A stretch of 64,000 bases of DNA, taken from NCBI GenBank assembly GCA_965247245.1, contig CBDFGV010000001.1:682001-746000 (forward strand). Direction: 5' to 3'. Shown piece by piece: positions 25,786 to 34,089 of the stretch. Source of the DNA: Tectiglobus sp965247245 (lineage in GTDB: Bacteria > Pseudomonadota > Alphaproteobacteria > Rhizobiales > Hyphomicrobiaceae). Every line of letters starts with the position of its first letter. Positions within the stretch are counted from its first letter, which is position 1. The translations under genes and the position numbers were made by a program. The notes under the pieces are model-generated. The model worked only from the letters and a program-made list of their open reading frames with translations. It was not told where the DNA came from and ran no database searches.

Positions 25786-27444
25786 ATGCCGCGCATCGAC
25801 TGTCAGACGGATCCGTCCCGTTACCGGCATTGGCGCATCGACGTCGACGGTGAAGTTGCGCATCTGACAATGGATGTCGATGAGAACGGCGGTCTGTTCG
25901 AAGGCTACGAACTGAAACTGAATTCCTACGATCTCGGCGTCGATATCGAACTCGCCGATGCTGTCCAGCGGCTTCGTTTCGAACATCCGGCAGTCAAGAC
26001 CGTGATCATCCAGTCAGGCAAGGATCGCGTGTTCTGCGCCGGCGCCAATATTCGCATGCTGGCGGGATCGAGCCACGGTCTCAAAGTCAACTTCTGCAAG
26101 TTCACCAACGAAACCCGCAATGGCATCGAGGACTCGACCGAGAACTCTGGTCAGACCTATATGGCGGCCGTGAAAGGCGCGTGCGCCGGTGGTGGTTACG
26201 AACTTGCACTGGCGACTGACCACATCATCCTAACTGACGATGGTTCATCATCAGTGGCGCTACCTGAAGCACCATTGCTTGCAGTTCTGCCCGGTACAGG
26301 TGGTCTCACCCGAGTGACCGATAAGCGCAAAGTCCGCCGTGATCGCGCCGACGTATTCTGCACCGTCGAAGAAGGTATTAAAGGGCGCCGGGCACAGGAC
26401 TGGAAATTGGTCGATGAGGTCGTCGCGAATACCAAGTTCGACGCCGCGGTTGCGGAGCGCGCGAAGGAGCTGGCGACAAAGTCGAAGCGGCCGGCGGTTG
26501 GCACGACGGGCGTGCAGCTCAATCCACTTGATCGTTCCATTGCAGCCGACACGATTTCTTACGCGGGTGTGAAGGTCGAAATTGATCGCGGCGGAAGGAT
26601 TGCGACGATTTCCATAACCGGTCCGGACCAGGAGGTCCCCGCCTCCATGGAGGCTGCGTTACAGCTTGGTGACCAGTACTGGCCGCTGAAGTTGGCACGC
26701 GAACTTGATGACGCCATCATGGAGTTGCGCCTCAACGAACCAGAGATCGGCACCGTGGTTTTCAAGTCCGATGGCGATCCGGCATCTGTCGTCGCGCACG
26801 AGGCCCTGTTGCTCGCAGAGCCCGATCATTGGCTGGCCAATGAAATTCTCCATTTCTGGAAGCGCGTTCTCAAGCGGATTGACCTGACATCGCGGTCGCT
26901 GGTTGCGCTTGTTGAGCCCGGTTCCTGCTTCGCTGCCATGCTGGCGGAAGTAACGTTTGCATGCGATCGCTCATACATGCTGGAGGGCCAGTTCGAAGGC
27001 GACAATCGTCCGCCAGCGACGATCACACTGACCCAGGGCAACTTTGATCGTTATCCGATGTCAAACGGTCTAAGCCGCCTTGCAACCCGTTTTCTCGACG
27101 ATGAGCAGGCGGTCGCGGCAGCACATGGTGAGATCGGCGAGGCCATCGACGCTGAGCAGGCCGACGAGCTCGGTCTCGTGACGTTCGCTTACGATGACAT
27201 CGACTGGGAAGACGAGGTGCGGATCTTCCTCGAAGAGCGAGCCAATTTCTCACCCGATGCTATGACCGGGATGGAAGCCAACCTGCGCTTTCCCGGGCCG
27301 GAGACAATGGAGACGCGCATCTTTGGCCGTCTGACCGCCTGGCAGAATTGGATTTTCCAGCGACCGAATGCGGTCGGGGAAGAAGGAGCCCTGCGCCGCT
27401 ACGGCACTGGCCGGCGCAGCGAATACGACATGAAGCGCGTCTGA
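25786..27444 (+). CDS. boxC: Benzoyl-CoA-dihydrodiol lyase BoxC
   Basis: Splits the epoxide-derived ring of 2,3-epoxybenzoyl-CoA hydrolytically into 3,4-dehydroadipyl-CoA semialdehyde and formate. The 552-residue protein has two crotonase-like halves. BoxC-specific blocks are LKLNSYDLGVDIELADAVQR, VFCAGANIRMLAG, VNFCKFTNETRNGIED, GTCAGGGYELALA-like (here GACAGGGYELALA) and LPGTGGLTRVTDKRKVRRD. The length is right for the family. ATG 25786 is preceded by CGGAGGAAG. boxB begins 35 bases after the stop. Confidence 0.96.
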   Translation: MPRIDCQTDPSRYRHWRIDVDGEVAHLTMDVDENGGLFEGYELKLNSYDLGVDIELADAVQRLRFEHPAVKTVIIQSGKDRVFCAGANIRMLAGSSHGLKVNFCKFTNETRNGIEDSTENSGQTYMAAVKGACAGGGYELALATDHIILTDDGSSSVALPEAPLLAVLPGTGGLTRVTDKRKVRRDRADVFCTVEEGIKGRRAQDWKLVDEVVANTKFDAAVAERAKELATKSKRPAVGTTGVQLNPLDRSIAADTISYAGVKVEIDRGGRIATISITGPDQEVPASMEAALQLGDQYWPLKLARELDDAIMELRLNEPEIGTVVFKSDGDPASVVAHEALLLAEPDHWLANEILHFWKRVLKRIDLTSRSLVALVEPGSCFAAMLAEVTFACDRSYMLEGQFEGDNRPPATITLTQGNFDRYPMSNGLSRLATRFLDDEQAVAAAHGEIGEAIDAEQADELGLVTFAYDDIDWEDEVRIFLEERANFSPDAMTGMEANLRFPGPETMETRIFGRLTAWQNWIFQRPNAVGEEGALRRYGTGRRSEYDMKRV

Positions 27445-27479
27445 CGCGCACAAGCAAAATTGAGCCGAAGGAGGCACTT

Positions 27480-28931
27480 ATGCTCGACCTCATCAACGTC
27501 AACTACGATACGCTGATCCCCAACAACGTCGATCTGTCGAACGACCGACGTGTTCTCAAAGCGCTTGAGAAATGGCACCCAGGCTACATCAACTGGTGGA
27601 ATGACATGGGCCCGGAAGGTTTCCAGGAATCCCTTGTCTATCTCCGTACCGCAGTCAGCGTCGACCCGAAGGGGTGGGCCAAATTCGATTATGTCAAAAT
27701 GCCCGAGTATCGCTGGGGCGTTTTGCTGGCACCGCAGGTTGAAGATCGCCGCATTCCTTGCGGGGACCACTTCGGTGAGCCGGCATGGCAGGAAATCCCG
27801 GGTGAGTACCGCGCTATGCTGCGTCGCCTCGTTGTTATTCAAGGCGATACCGAACCGGCATCCGTCGAGCAGCAACGCTTCCTCGGAAAGACAGCGCCGT
27901 CGCTTTACGACATGCGCAACCTGTTCCAGGTCAACGTGGAAGAAGGTCGTCACCTTTGGGCGATGGTCTATCTTCTCCAAAAGTACTTCGGCAAGGACGG
28001 ACGCGAAGAAGCCGATGAATTGCTACGCCGTCAGTCAGGCTCAGATGAAGCACCGCGGATGCTTGGAGCCTTCAACGAATCTACGCCGGATTGGCTCAGC
28101 TTCTTCATGTTCACGTACTTCACGGACCGTGACGGCAAGATGCAGCTCGAGGCATTGGCCCAGTCAGGCTTTGATCCATTGTCACGGACAACACGCTTCA
28201 TGCTAACGGAAGAAGCGCACCACATGTTCGTCGGCGAGACAGGCGTTGGCCGGGTTGTGCAGCGCACCTGCGAGGCGATGAAAGAGGCCGGCATCGACGA
28301 TCCTTCAGACATTGGACGGGTCCGCGATCTCGGAGTGATCGACCTTCCAACAATTCAGAAGAAACTGAACCTGCACTACTCGCTGTCTCTGGATCTATTT
28401 GGCTCAGAAGTTTCAACCAACGCAGCCAACGCCTTCACGGCGGGCGTAAAGGGTCGTTACCAGGAAACCAAGATCGACGACGATCACAAGCTCCACAACG
28501 ATACCTACCCGGTCCTTAAGCTTGTCGACGGCAAGCCAACCTTGGTCGACGAACCGGCCTTGTCAGCCATCAATATGCGCCTGCGTGATGACTACACGAA
28601 GGACGCAGCCGGTGGCGTCAAGCGTTGGAACAAGATCATTGAGAAGTCTGGAATTGATTTCGAATTGAGCCTGCCGCACGTCGCTTTCCATCGCCAGATC
28701 GGTGAGTTTGCCGGTGTCGAGGCAGATCCTTCCGGTCAGATCGTAAGTGGCGTTGATTGGCAATCGCAACAAGGCGACTTCCTGCCGGACGCGGCCGATG
28801 GCGATTACATTCAGTCACTCATGAAAGCCGAGTGGGAGCCGGGCAAGTACGCGAACTGGATCGCTCCGCCGAAGATTGGCATCGACAATAAGCCGGGCGA
28901 GTTTGAGTACGTGCAGGTTCACCACGACTAA
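27480..28931 (+). CDS. boxB: Benzoyl-CoA 2,3-epoxidase subunit B (BoxB)
   Basis: A soluble di-iron oxygenase of 483 residues that epoxidises benzoyl-CoA with electrons from BoxA. The N-terminus (LDLINVNYDTLIPNNVDLS) and the iron-ligand blocks FQVNVEEGRHLWAMVYLL and LTEEAHHMFVGETG are as in characterised BoxB. I chose ATG 27480, since GAAGGAGG lies seven bases upstream; an open frame further upstream overlaps boxC and is not conserved. The boxA gene starts 16 bases after the stop. Confidence 0.96.
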   Translation: MLDLINVNYDTLIPNNVDLSNDRRVLKALEKWHPGYINWWNDMGPEGFQESLVYLRTAVSVDPKGWAKFDYVKMPEYRWGVLLAPQVEDRRIPCGDHFGEPAWQEIPGEYRAMLRRLVVIQGDTEPASVEQQRFLGKTAPSLYDMRNLFQVNVEEGRHLWAMVYLLQKYFGKDGREEADELLRRQSGSDEAPRMLGAFNESTPDWLSFFMFTYFTDRDGKMQLEALAQSGFDPLSRTTRFMLTEEAHHMFVGETGVGRVVQRTCEAMKEAGIDDPSDIGRVRDLGVIDLPTIQKKLNLHYSLSLDLFGSEVSTNAANAFTAGVKGRYQETKIDDDHKLHNDTYPVLKLVDGKPTLVDEPALSAINMRLRDDYTKDAAGGVKRWNKIIEKSGIDFELSLPHVAFHRQIGEFAGVEADPSGQIVSGVDWQSQQGDFLPDAADGDYIQSLMKAEWEPGKYANWIAPPKIGIDNKPGEFEYVQVHHD

Positions 28932-28947
28932 GGCAGGCGAAGAAGAG

Positions 28948-30156
28948 ATGGATACAGCTGGTGCGCCGATCAAACAGCATTTGATCGATCCCGAGATCTG
29001 CATTCGCTGCGGTACGTGCGAGGAGACTTGCCCGATCGACGCCGTGACGCACAACGACGACAACTATGTTGTTGACGCCGAGAAGTGCAACTACTGCATG
29101 GATTGCATTTCTCCGTGCCCAACGGGTTCGATCGACAATTGGCGAGTCGTCCTGACGCCCTACTCCCTGGACGAGCAGTTCGAATGGGATGAGCTGCCGG
29201 AGCAGGAGGATATTGTAGCGGAAGCTGATGGCGGGGCATCTGGCGCGGTGGAGTCGTTGGACGACGAAATCGACCGCTTGTTGGCCGAGGCGCACAGCGG
29301 TGTTGGTGGCAAGGCGGTGGCACCGGCTTCTGCCTCAAAACCAAGCGTCAACCTGTTCAGTCGGGCCAAACCTGCGACGGCGACTGTTCAGGGCAATTTC
29401 CGCCTAACGGATGAGGGCACCGATAGCGATGTTCGCCACATCATTCTTGATCTAGGCGACCAGGTGTTCCCAGTGCTGGAGGGGCAAAGTGTTGGGATCG
29501 TTCCTCCGGGCGAAACGGCAGATGGCAAACCGCACAACATGCGGCTTTATTCTGTCGCCAGCCCGCGCGACGGCGAACGTGCCAACACGAACAACATTGC
29601 TCTCACGGTGAAGCGTGAAGACCAGGGCCTCTGCTCGAACTATGTTTGCGACCTGAAGAAGGGTGATACAGTCGAACTAACAGGTCCGTTCGGTGCCACG
29701 TTCCTGATGCCTGAAGATCCGCAAGCCGACATCATCATGATTTGCACCGGGACCGGTTCCGCACCGTTCCGCGGTTTCACCATGCGTCGGCAACGGACGT
29801 CTCCAAGTGCCGACGGGCATCTGTTCTTGTATTTCGGAGCGCGGACCCCGGAGACGCTGCCTTACTTCGGGCCGCTGAAGCGCGTGCCGTCTGACCTGAT
29901 GACGCAACGACAGGTCTTTTCACGCGTTGAGGGGCAGCCCAAAACCTACGTCCAGGATCAGATGAAACTGGACGCTGAATTGCTGGCTCCCTTCCTCAAG
30001 CGGCCACGCACACATATCTATGTGTGCGGTCTCAAGGGCATGGAAGAGGGCGTGGAGAGTGCGCTGGCCGCGATCAGCGAGCAAGCCGGTTTGGAATGGT
30101 CAACGTTGCGCACTGAAATGCGCGATGATGGCCGCTTTCATATCGAGACCTACTAG
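28948..30156 (+). CDS. boxA: Benzoyl-CoA 2,3-epoxidase reductase subunit A (BoxA)
   Basis: A 402-residue iron-sulfur flavoprotein that passes NADPH electrons to BoxB. Two 4Fe-4S motifs are visible: Cys18, 21, 24, 28 and Cys47, 50, 53, 57. They are followed by a linker rich in acidic residues and Ala/Gly (about 80-155), then a ferredoxin-NADP reductase domain (RLYSVASPRDGE for FAD, CTGTGSAPFRGF for NADP). ATG 28948 follows AGAAGAG. It is the third gene of boxCBA. Confidence 0.96.
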   Translation: MDTAGAPIKQHLIDPEICIRCGTCEETCPIDAVTHNDDNYVVDAEKCNYCMDCISPCPTGSIDNWRVVLTPYSLDEQFEWDELPEQEDIVAEADGGASGAVESLDDEIDRLLAEAHSGVGGKAVAPASASKPSVNLFSRAKPATATVQGNFRLTDEGTDSDVRHIILDLGDQVFPVLEGQSVGIVPPGETADGKPHNMRLYSVASPRDGERANTNNIALTVKREDQGLCSNYVCDLKKGDTVELTGPFGATFLMPEDPQADIIMICTGTGSAPFRGFTMRRQRTSPSADGHLFLYFGARTPETLPYFGPLKRVPSDLMTQRQVFSRVEGQPKTYVQDQMKLDAELLAPFLKRPRTHIYVCGLKGMEEGVESALAAISEQAGLEWSTLRTEMRDDGRFHIETY

Positions 30157-30176
30157 CGATTGGTGCGAGCAGGCAA

Positions 30177-31085
30177 ATGGCCAGAACCGAGAGCCTACTG
30201 GAGTTGACGACCAAGGCGCCGAGCCGCGGAGCCAACAATGGTCATAGCCCCGACCAACGCTTTCTAAGCGATCTCGGTCAGGTTGTGCGTGCCTTTCGCC
30301 AGCGCCGGAAAATATCGCGCAAGGCGCTGTCGGAGAGTTCCGGCGTCTCGCAGCGGTTCATCGCCCAATTGGAGGCAGGTGAAGGCAACATCTCAGTCAT
30401 GCGGTTGAAGAGTATCGCAGACGTGTTGGGTGTGCCGCTGGAAGCCATCATTGCACTGCGCGATGAAGAGGAGGTGGCTGACGCATATCGCGTGATGCGT
30501 CCACTTCCAAGCGAGAACATCTCTCAGATTGCGCAACGCGCCGCCGATGTCTCGGGTACCAACAAGGTGGCTCTGATCGGTTTGCGAGGCGCAGGCAAGA
30601 CAACGCTGGGGCGACGAGTTGCCGAGAACCTCGGCGTCAAGTTTGTCGAACTGAACACAGAAATTGAGCGTCTCAATGGATTGGCTGTCTCAGAGATCTT
30701 CGCGCTTTATGGTGAGCCACGGTATCGCCAGCTTGAACGCGAGGCGCTCGAGGAAATCACCAAGGACGATGCACCGCTGATCCTGGCGATCGCCGGTGGT
30801 ATCGTTGAACATCCTGAAAGTTATGAATGCCTGCTGCGCAGCTTCGTAACAGTGTGGCTGCAGGCATCACCCGACGAACATATGGCACGGGTTCTCGCAC
30901 AGGGTGACAGAAGACCTGTCGCCGGTCATCCGGCAGCCATGGATCACTTGAGAGAAATCCTGCGCGCCAGAGAGACAGCCTACGCGCGGGCTCATTTCGC
31001 CCTCGATACGTCCGGCCGCCAACTCGACCAGTCCGAAGCAGAACTTTTGGCCTTGATCGAGCCGCGCCTTCGGAACGGCGTCTGA
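30177..31085 (+). CDS. boxR: BoxR/BzdR-type regulator: XRE helix-turn-helix fused to a shikimate kinase-like domain
   Basis: A 302-residue regulator with an XRE helix-turn-helix at about 32-95 (RKISRKALSESSGVSQRFIAQLEAGEGNIS region). A shikimate kinase-like domain follows from about 130, with P-loop GLRGAGKTT (135-143). This domain senses benzoyl-CoA in BzdR and BoxR rather than acting as a kinase; binding of the inducer relieves repression. The gene is 20 bases after boxA, so it is probably in the same transcript and autoregulated. Complete length for the family. Confidence 0.93.
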   Translation: MARTESLLELTTKAPSRGANNGHSPDQRFLSDLGQVVRAFRQRRKISRKALSESSGVSQRFIAQLEAGEGNISVMRLKSIADVLGVPLEAIIALRDEEEVADAYRVMRPLPSENISQIAQRAADVSGTNKVALIGLRGAGKTTLGRRVAENLGVKFVELNTEIERLNGLAVSEIFALYGEPRYRQLEREALEEITKDDAPLILAIAGGIVEHPESYECLLRSFVTVWLQASPDEHMARVLAQGDRRPVAGHPAAMDHLREILRARETAYARAHFALDTSGRQLDQSEAELLALIEPRLRNGV

Positions 31086-31171
31086 CCACACGCCGTTTGC
31101 ACCCTGAGGTCAATCGTCTTGTCGTGAGCGATATCCAGTGGGACGGCCGGGCGCTTGGTTCAATGCGTCAG

Positions 31172-31507
31172 CTATGAGGCGCAGTCTACACATTGGGGCA
31201 CGGAAGGGTCGAATTGCAGGCGCTTCTCAGCGATGTCTTCACCACAGTCAATGCAGTAGCCATAGTCCCCCTGATCGATACGCACCAGGGCAGCTTTAAT
31301 CCGTTGCAGGTCACGCTCGCGGTTGCGCTCCGTGACGAGCGCCATGGCCTGCTGTTGAATGGCATCAATGCGCGACACGCGTCCGACGCTTGATTGATCA
31401 AGTTCGACGGCCTGACGCGCCTCAGCAGACATCCCACTGAGTGTTTCAAGTTCCACGCGCCGTTGCTCTAGCAGCAGACGAAAGCTCTCTATCTTGTCCT
31501 TGTCCAT
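31172..31507 (-). CDS. DksA/TraR-family C4 zinc-finger protein
   Basis: A 111-residue protein with an N-terminal helical region and a C4 zinc finger (Cys85, Cys88, Cys106, Cys109: GYCIDCGEDI and PQCVDCAS). It binds the RNA polymerase secondary channel in the TraR/DksA mode, or is a more remote relative; it is shorter than DksA. I chose ATG 31507, behind GGAGATGTG; the upstream in-frame ATG adds 17 unlikely residues. It is convergent with boxR, 86 bases away. Confidence 0.87.
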   Translation of the reverse strand: MDKDKIESFRLLLEQRRVELETLSGMSAEARQAVELDQSSVGRVSRIDAIQQQAMALVTERNRERDLQRIKAALVRIDQGDYGYCIDCGEDIAEKRLQFDPSVPQCVDCAS

Positions 31508-31673
31508 CTCTGCACATCTCCGTCCCGGCCTTTGAGCGTGCCGGACTGTCGCCCGCAACTACGCATGTTCACGCACCAAGTTCGGCCGAGAGCCAAACCC
31601 GAGCTTACAGATTGCAGAGTAACCGTAGATGCAGCATTTGCAATCGTGAGCGATGAGGACGTGTCCAACGAGA

Positions 31674-31705
31674 GAACCCTCCGGATCCCGGGATCCGGAG
31701 GGTTC
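31674..31705. repeat. 32-base perfect palindrome
   Basis: The half GAACCCTCCGGATCCC is followed directly by its exact complement. It lies about 90 bases after the stop of the small exported protein gene and 166 bases before the DksA-like start. It could fold into a strong hairpin (a terminator without T-run) or be a binding site for a dimeric protein. Confidence 0.75.
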
Positions 31706-31793
31706 ACGGCCGTGCGTTGCTCAGGAAGGGACCACCACCAGGCGCACGACCGAAGGCCTTATGGGTGAATTCCGTTTTGGTGGGCTGACGACC

Positions 31794-32105
31794 TTAGTAG
31801 TAGCGGCACCAGTGAAACTTCTTCTTCCAGTAATAGTTGCCTGTTCTGTGGTAACGACGCAGATAGCGATAGCAGCCGCGGCCGTAGTAGGCGTAGTGCG
31901 GGCGCCAGTGCCGACGCCAGTGATGCCGGTGACGGAACCGGAAGCCGCGGCGACGAAAACCAACCTTCACGATGCCGCCAGCTTGTTCAGTGGCAGTGGG
32001 AGCAACGTTGCCGAGGTTTGCGAGACCAGGCTGCGCACTTGCAACTGTGTTGGCTGAAACCAGGGCGGCAAATGCCAGCGCGACCAGTGTGAGTTTCTTG
32101 ATCAT
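31794..32105 (-). CDS. Small exported His/Arg/Tyr-rich protein
   Basis: A 103-residue protein with a clear signal peptide (MIKKLTLVALAFAALVSANT, cleavage probably after ASA at 24). The first half of the mature part is neutral. The second half (about 50-103) is very rich in Arg, His, Tyr and Trp, with the blocks RHRHHWRRHWRPHYAYYGRG and NYYWKKKFHWCRYY, and two cysteines. Similar tiny exported proteins are common in Hyphomicrobiales, with no known function. Metal, heme or polyanion binding is possible. The reverse strand has open frames, but the signal peptide and the RBS-like GAGGGAACG before ATG 32105 support this one. Confidence 0.72.
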   Translation of the reverse strand: MIKKLTLVALAFAALVSANTVASAQPGLANLGNVAPTATEQAGGIVKVGFRRRGFRFRHRHHWRRHWRPHYAYYGRGCYRYLRRYHRTGNYYWKKKFHWCRYY

Positions 32106-32240
32106 TGGGTTCGTTCCCTCATTAACGAGTGTTTTGATTTGTTGTTGTCATCTGATGAGGAGAACTTGCCCGAGTTGGCTCGTTCTTGCTGTCCCGTACG
32201 TGACAGGGTCACCAACTTTTCTGGATTGCCCAAAAAAGAA

Positions 32241-32264
32241 GCCCCTCAACAGAAGTTGAGGGGC
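32241..32264 (-). terminator. Rho-independent terminator of the acidic membrane protein gene
   Basis: Perfect ten-base arms (GCCCCTCAAC and GTTGAGGGGC) enclose a four-base loop, followed in the leftward direction by TTCTTTTTTG. It lies 30 bases after the stop at 32294. This is the clearest intrinsic terminator in the window. Confidence 0.9.
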
Positions 32265-32293
32265 GACACAGTTTGCAGTTTGGGAGAGTTGGG

Positions 32294-33754
32294 CTAGGCC
32301 AGAAAACGTTGGAGTTCACTGAGCCGTTGGAGCAATTGATCCATCTGCGGTAGGTCCTGCAAGTGCGGCAGGTCGCGCAAGTGTTGGAACTCGGGCATCT
32401 GCAGTGCGAAGGCGCAAGCGGCGACCGAAGCGGCTATGCCTGTGAAAGCAACCGCAAGGCGGCGCTTCTTAGGTTTGCGTGCGGCCGACACGGTCTTCTC
32501 CTGAGTGGTCGGGAACGGCACCACCGTGTCGGTTTCCGGCGCCGACTGCGCTTCGGCCTCAGCGTCACTCTCAGCTTGAGTTTCGGTATCGATCGACGTC
32601 ACTTGTGAGGTCTTGTCGGTTTCGACTACGTCCAACGCAGCATCTTGAGGAGCCTCAGCCGTGATCTGCGTATCCGCCTCGTCAGCCGCCAGGTCTTCTG
32701 CTGTGGTATCGGAAGTTAGGTCTGCCTTCTCCTCGTCGATCGCGCTGATGTTCGACTGATTTTGCTTCAGCTCAGCGGCCGCGGCTGCACCGTCGAACTC
32801 GATCGGTTGATGCATGCTGCCCTGGCAATCCTCATCTGATGTCAGGTCGAGAAGCTTCACAACTTCCGCGTCATCACCTTCCAACGCAACGTCGTCGATG
32901 TCCTGATCAGGATTGGTTTTCAGCGCTGCAATGACGATGTTGTCCTCGTCGGATTGCAGCTCTTCACTGGCATCCGCGTCCAGCAACTCGAGCTCATCGT
33001 TGAACAAGTCACGAGTGTTAGCATCTTCGGAGATTGTGGCTTCTGTATCTGCCGCCTCGATCAGTGCGGCCTCTTCCGAGCCAACTGGTGTTGAGAGGTA
33101 AGCGATTTTCTCTGGCTCGCCCGGCACCACATCGCTGAGGCTTGTGCTTGCTTCAACAGTATCCTCAGCCTCGCCCGCCTGGGCAGTCTCATGCCCGGCA
33201 TTGTCTGCAGTGCAGCTCAAGTCTTTATCAAGGACCTCATCATCGACCGTCGCGGTCACATCAGGTTGCTGGACCGAGCTATCGTCAACATCACAGCAGG
33301 CTGCTTGAGTATCATCTTCAGCCGAATGAGCCTCGCAGGCGTCACTGAACTCAGGCGTCTCTCCATCGGTAAGAGGTGCGAGCATAGGCTCATCATTGTC
33401 AGTGGCGTCCATTGCTTCGGCATTAGAGGCGACAATGTCGTCTAACGTTTCTTCGGTGCCGCAAGCGAGGTCAGCAACTTCGTCGTCTTCAGACTTGGTC
33501 TTCATGTCCGGAGATGGTGAAACATTGCCAATGAGCGTAAGTGCCGCGCCTCTAGAAAAGTCGATGTCGACAAGTTCATCATCGACAACTTCAACAATCG
33601 GCTGCGAATTGGAAAGTGTTTCTAACTGACCGACGACGATGGAGAGTTTATGTTGCGCATTACTTGCAGCGAGCTCAAGAGCATCAAACTCGCTTTGCAA
33701 CTCGTATAACTGCGTTAGCGCTGTCTCCAGGTCCAGTGCTTCACCCGATACCAT
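32294..33754 (-). CDS. Highly acidic, low-complexity protein with one C-terminal membrane anchor
   Basis: I do not recognise this 486-residue protein. Residues about 8-50 form a likely coiled coil (LETALTQLYELQSEFDALEL). Residues 55-420 are dominated by Asp, Glu, Ala, Ser and Thr with almost no Lys or Arg, and are probably disordered. A basic stretch KPKKRR (427-432) is followed by one membrane helix (433-453) and a 33-residue tail with repeated HLRDLP/HLQDLP. The charge bias predicts a cytoplasmic acidic domain and an outside tail. A strong terminator follows and the reading frame is intact, so the gene is real. Function unknown. Confidence 0.78.
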   Translation of the reverse strand: MVSGEALDLETALTQLYELQSEFDALELAASNAQHKLSIVVGQLETLSNSQPIVEVVDDELVDIDFSRGAALTLIGNVSPSPDMKTKSEDDEVADLACGTEETLDDIVASNAEAMDATDNDEPMLAPLTDGETPEFSDACEAHSAEDDTQAACCDVDDSSVQQPDVTATVDDEVLDKDLSCTADNAGHETAQAGEAEDTVEASTSLSDVVPGEPEKIAYLSTPVGSEEAALIEAADTEATISEDANTRDLFNDELELLDADASEELQSDEDNIVIAALKTNPDQDIDDVALEGDDAEVVKLLDLTSDEDCQGSMHQPIEFDGAAAAAELKQNQSNISAIDEEKADLTSDTTAEDLAADEADTQITAEAPQDAALDVVETDKTSQVTSIDTETQAESDAEAEAQSAPETDTVVPFPTTQEKTVSAARKPKKRRLAVAFTGIAASVAACAFALQMPEFQHLRDLPHLQDLPQMDQLLQRLSELQRFLA

Positions 33755-34089
33755 TACCCAAATCCTTCAACTGGCTTGACTGTGTGAAAGGTAGGGTAAG
33801 TGTGGCTCATATAGGTCAACAACTTACTAATGAAAGAGCCATTTTGGGACATTTAAATTGGCGCCGATAAAAAAGAAAAAGAACAATAAAAACAATAAGT
33901 TAGAGAAAGAAAATGAATTGTGACAATGGTGTTGAATCACAGATGGGCAACTGTGGGTTGTCTTCTTTTATGAATAAAGGGTTTATAGATGGACTGAGTT
34001 TATCAGTATTTTCCCATTCCACCCGTCGGAAAATAGTGGTGCAGAAAAAGAGTGCTATATTTGGGATTATTGTATGCCCACAGAGACGT
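33755..34089. other. AT-rich intergenic region between the acidic protein gene and soxG
   Basis: These 335 bases are distinctly AT-rich (purine-rich runs at 33868-33912), unlike the surrounding sequence. The promoter of the acidic protein gene must lie at its left end and the end of the sox transcript at its right. Short open frames exist on both strands, but none has a ribosome-binding site or a recognisable product. I see no clear terminator or RNA gene. Confidence 0.5.

Noticed and set aside
31681..31698. Tandem restriction-site look of the palindrome (GGATCCCGGGATCC), suggesting a cloning artefact
   Set aside because: The palindrome extends on both sides beyond these sites and the surrounding sequence is continuous; nothing resembles vector.
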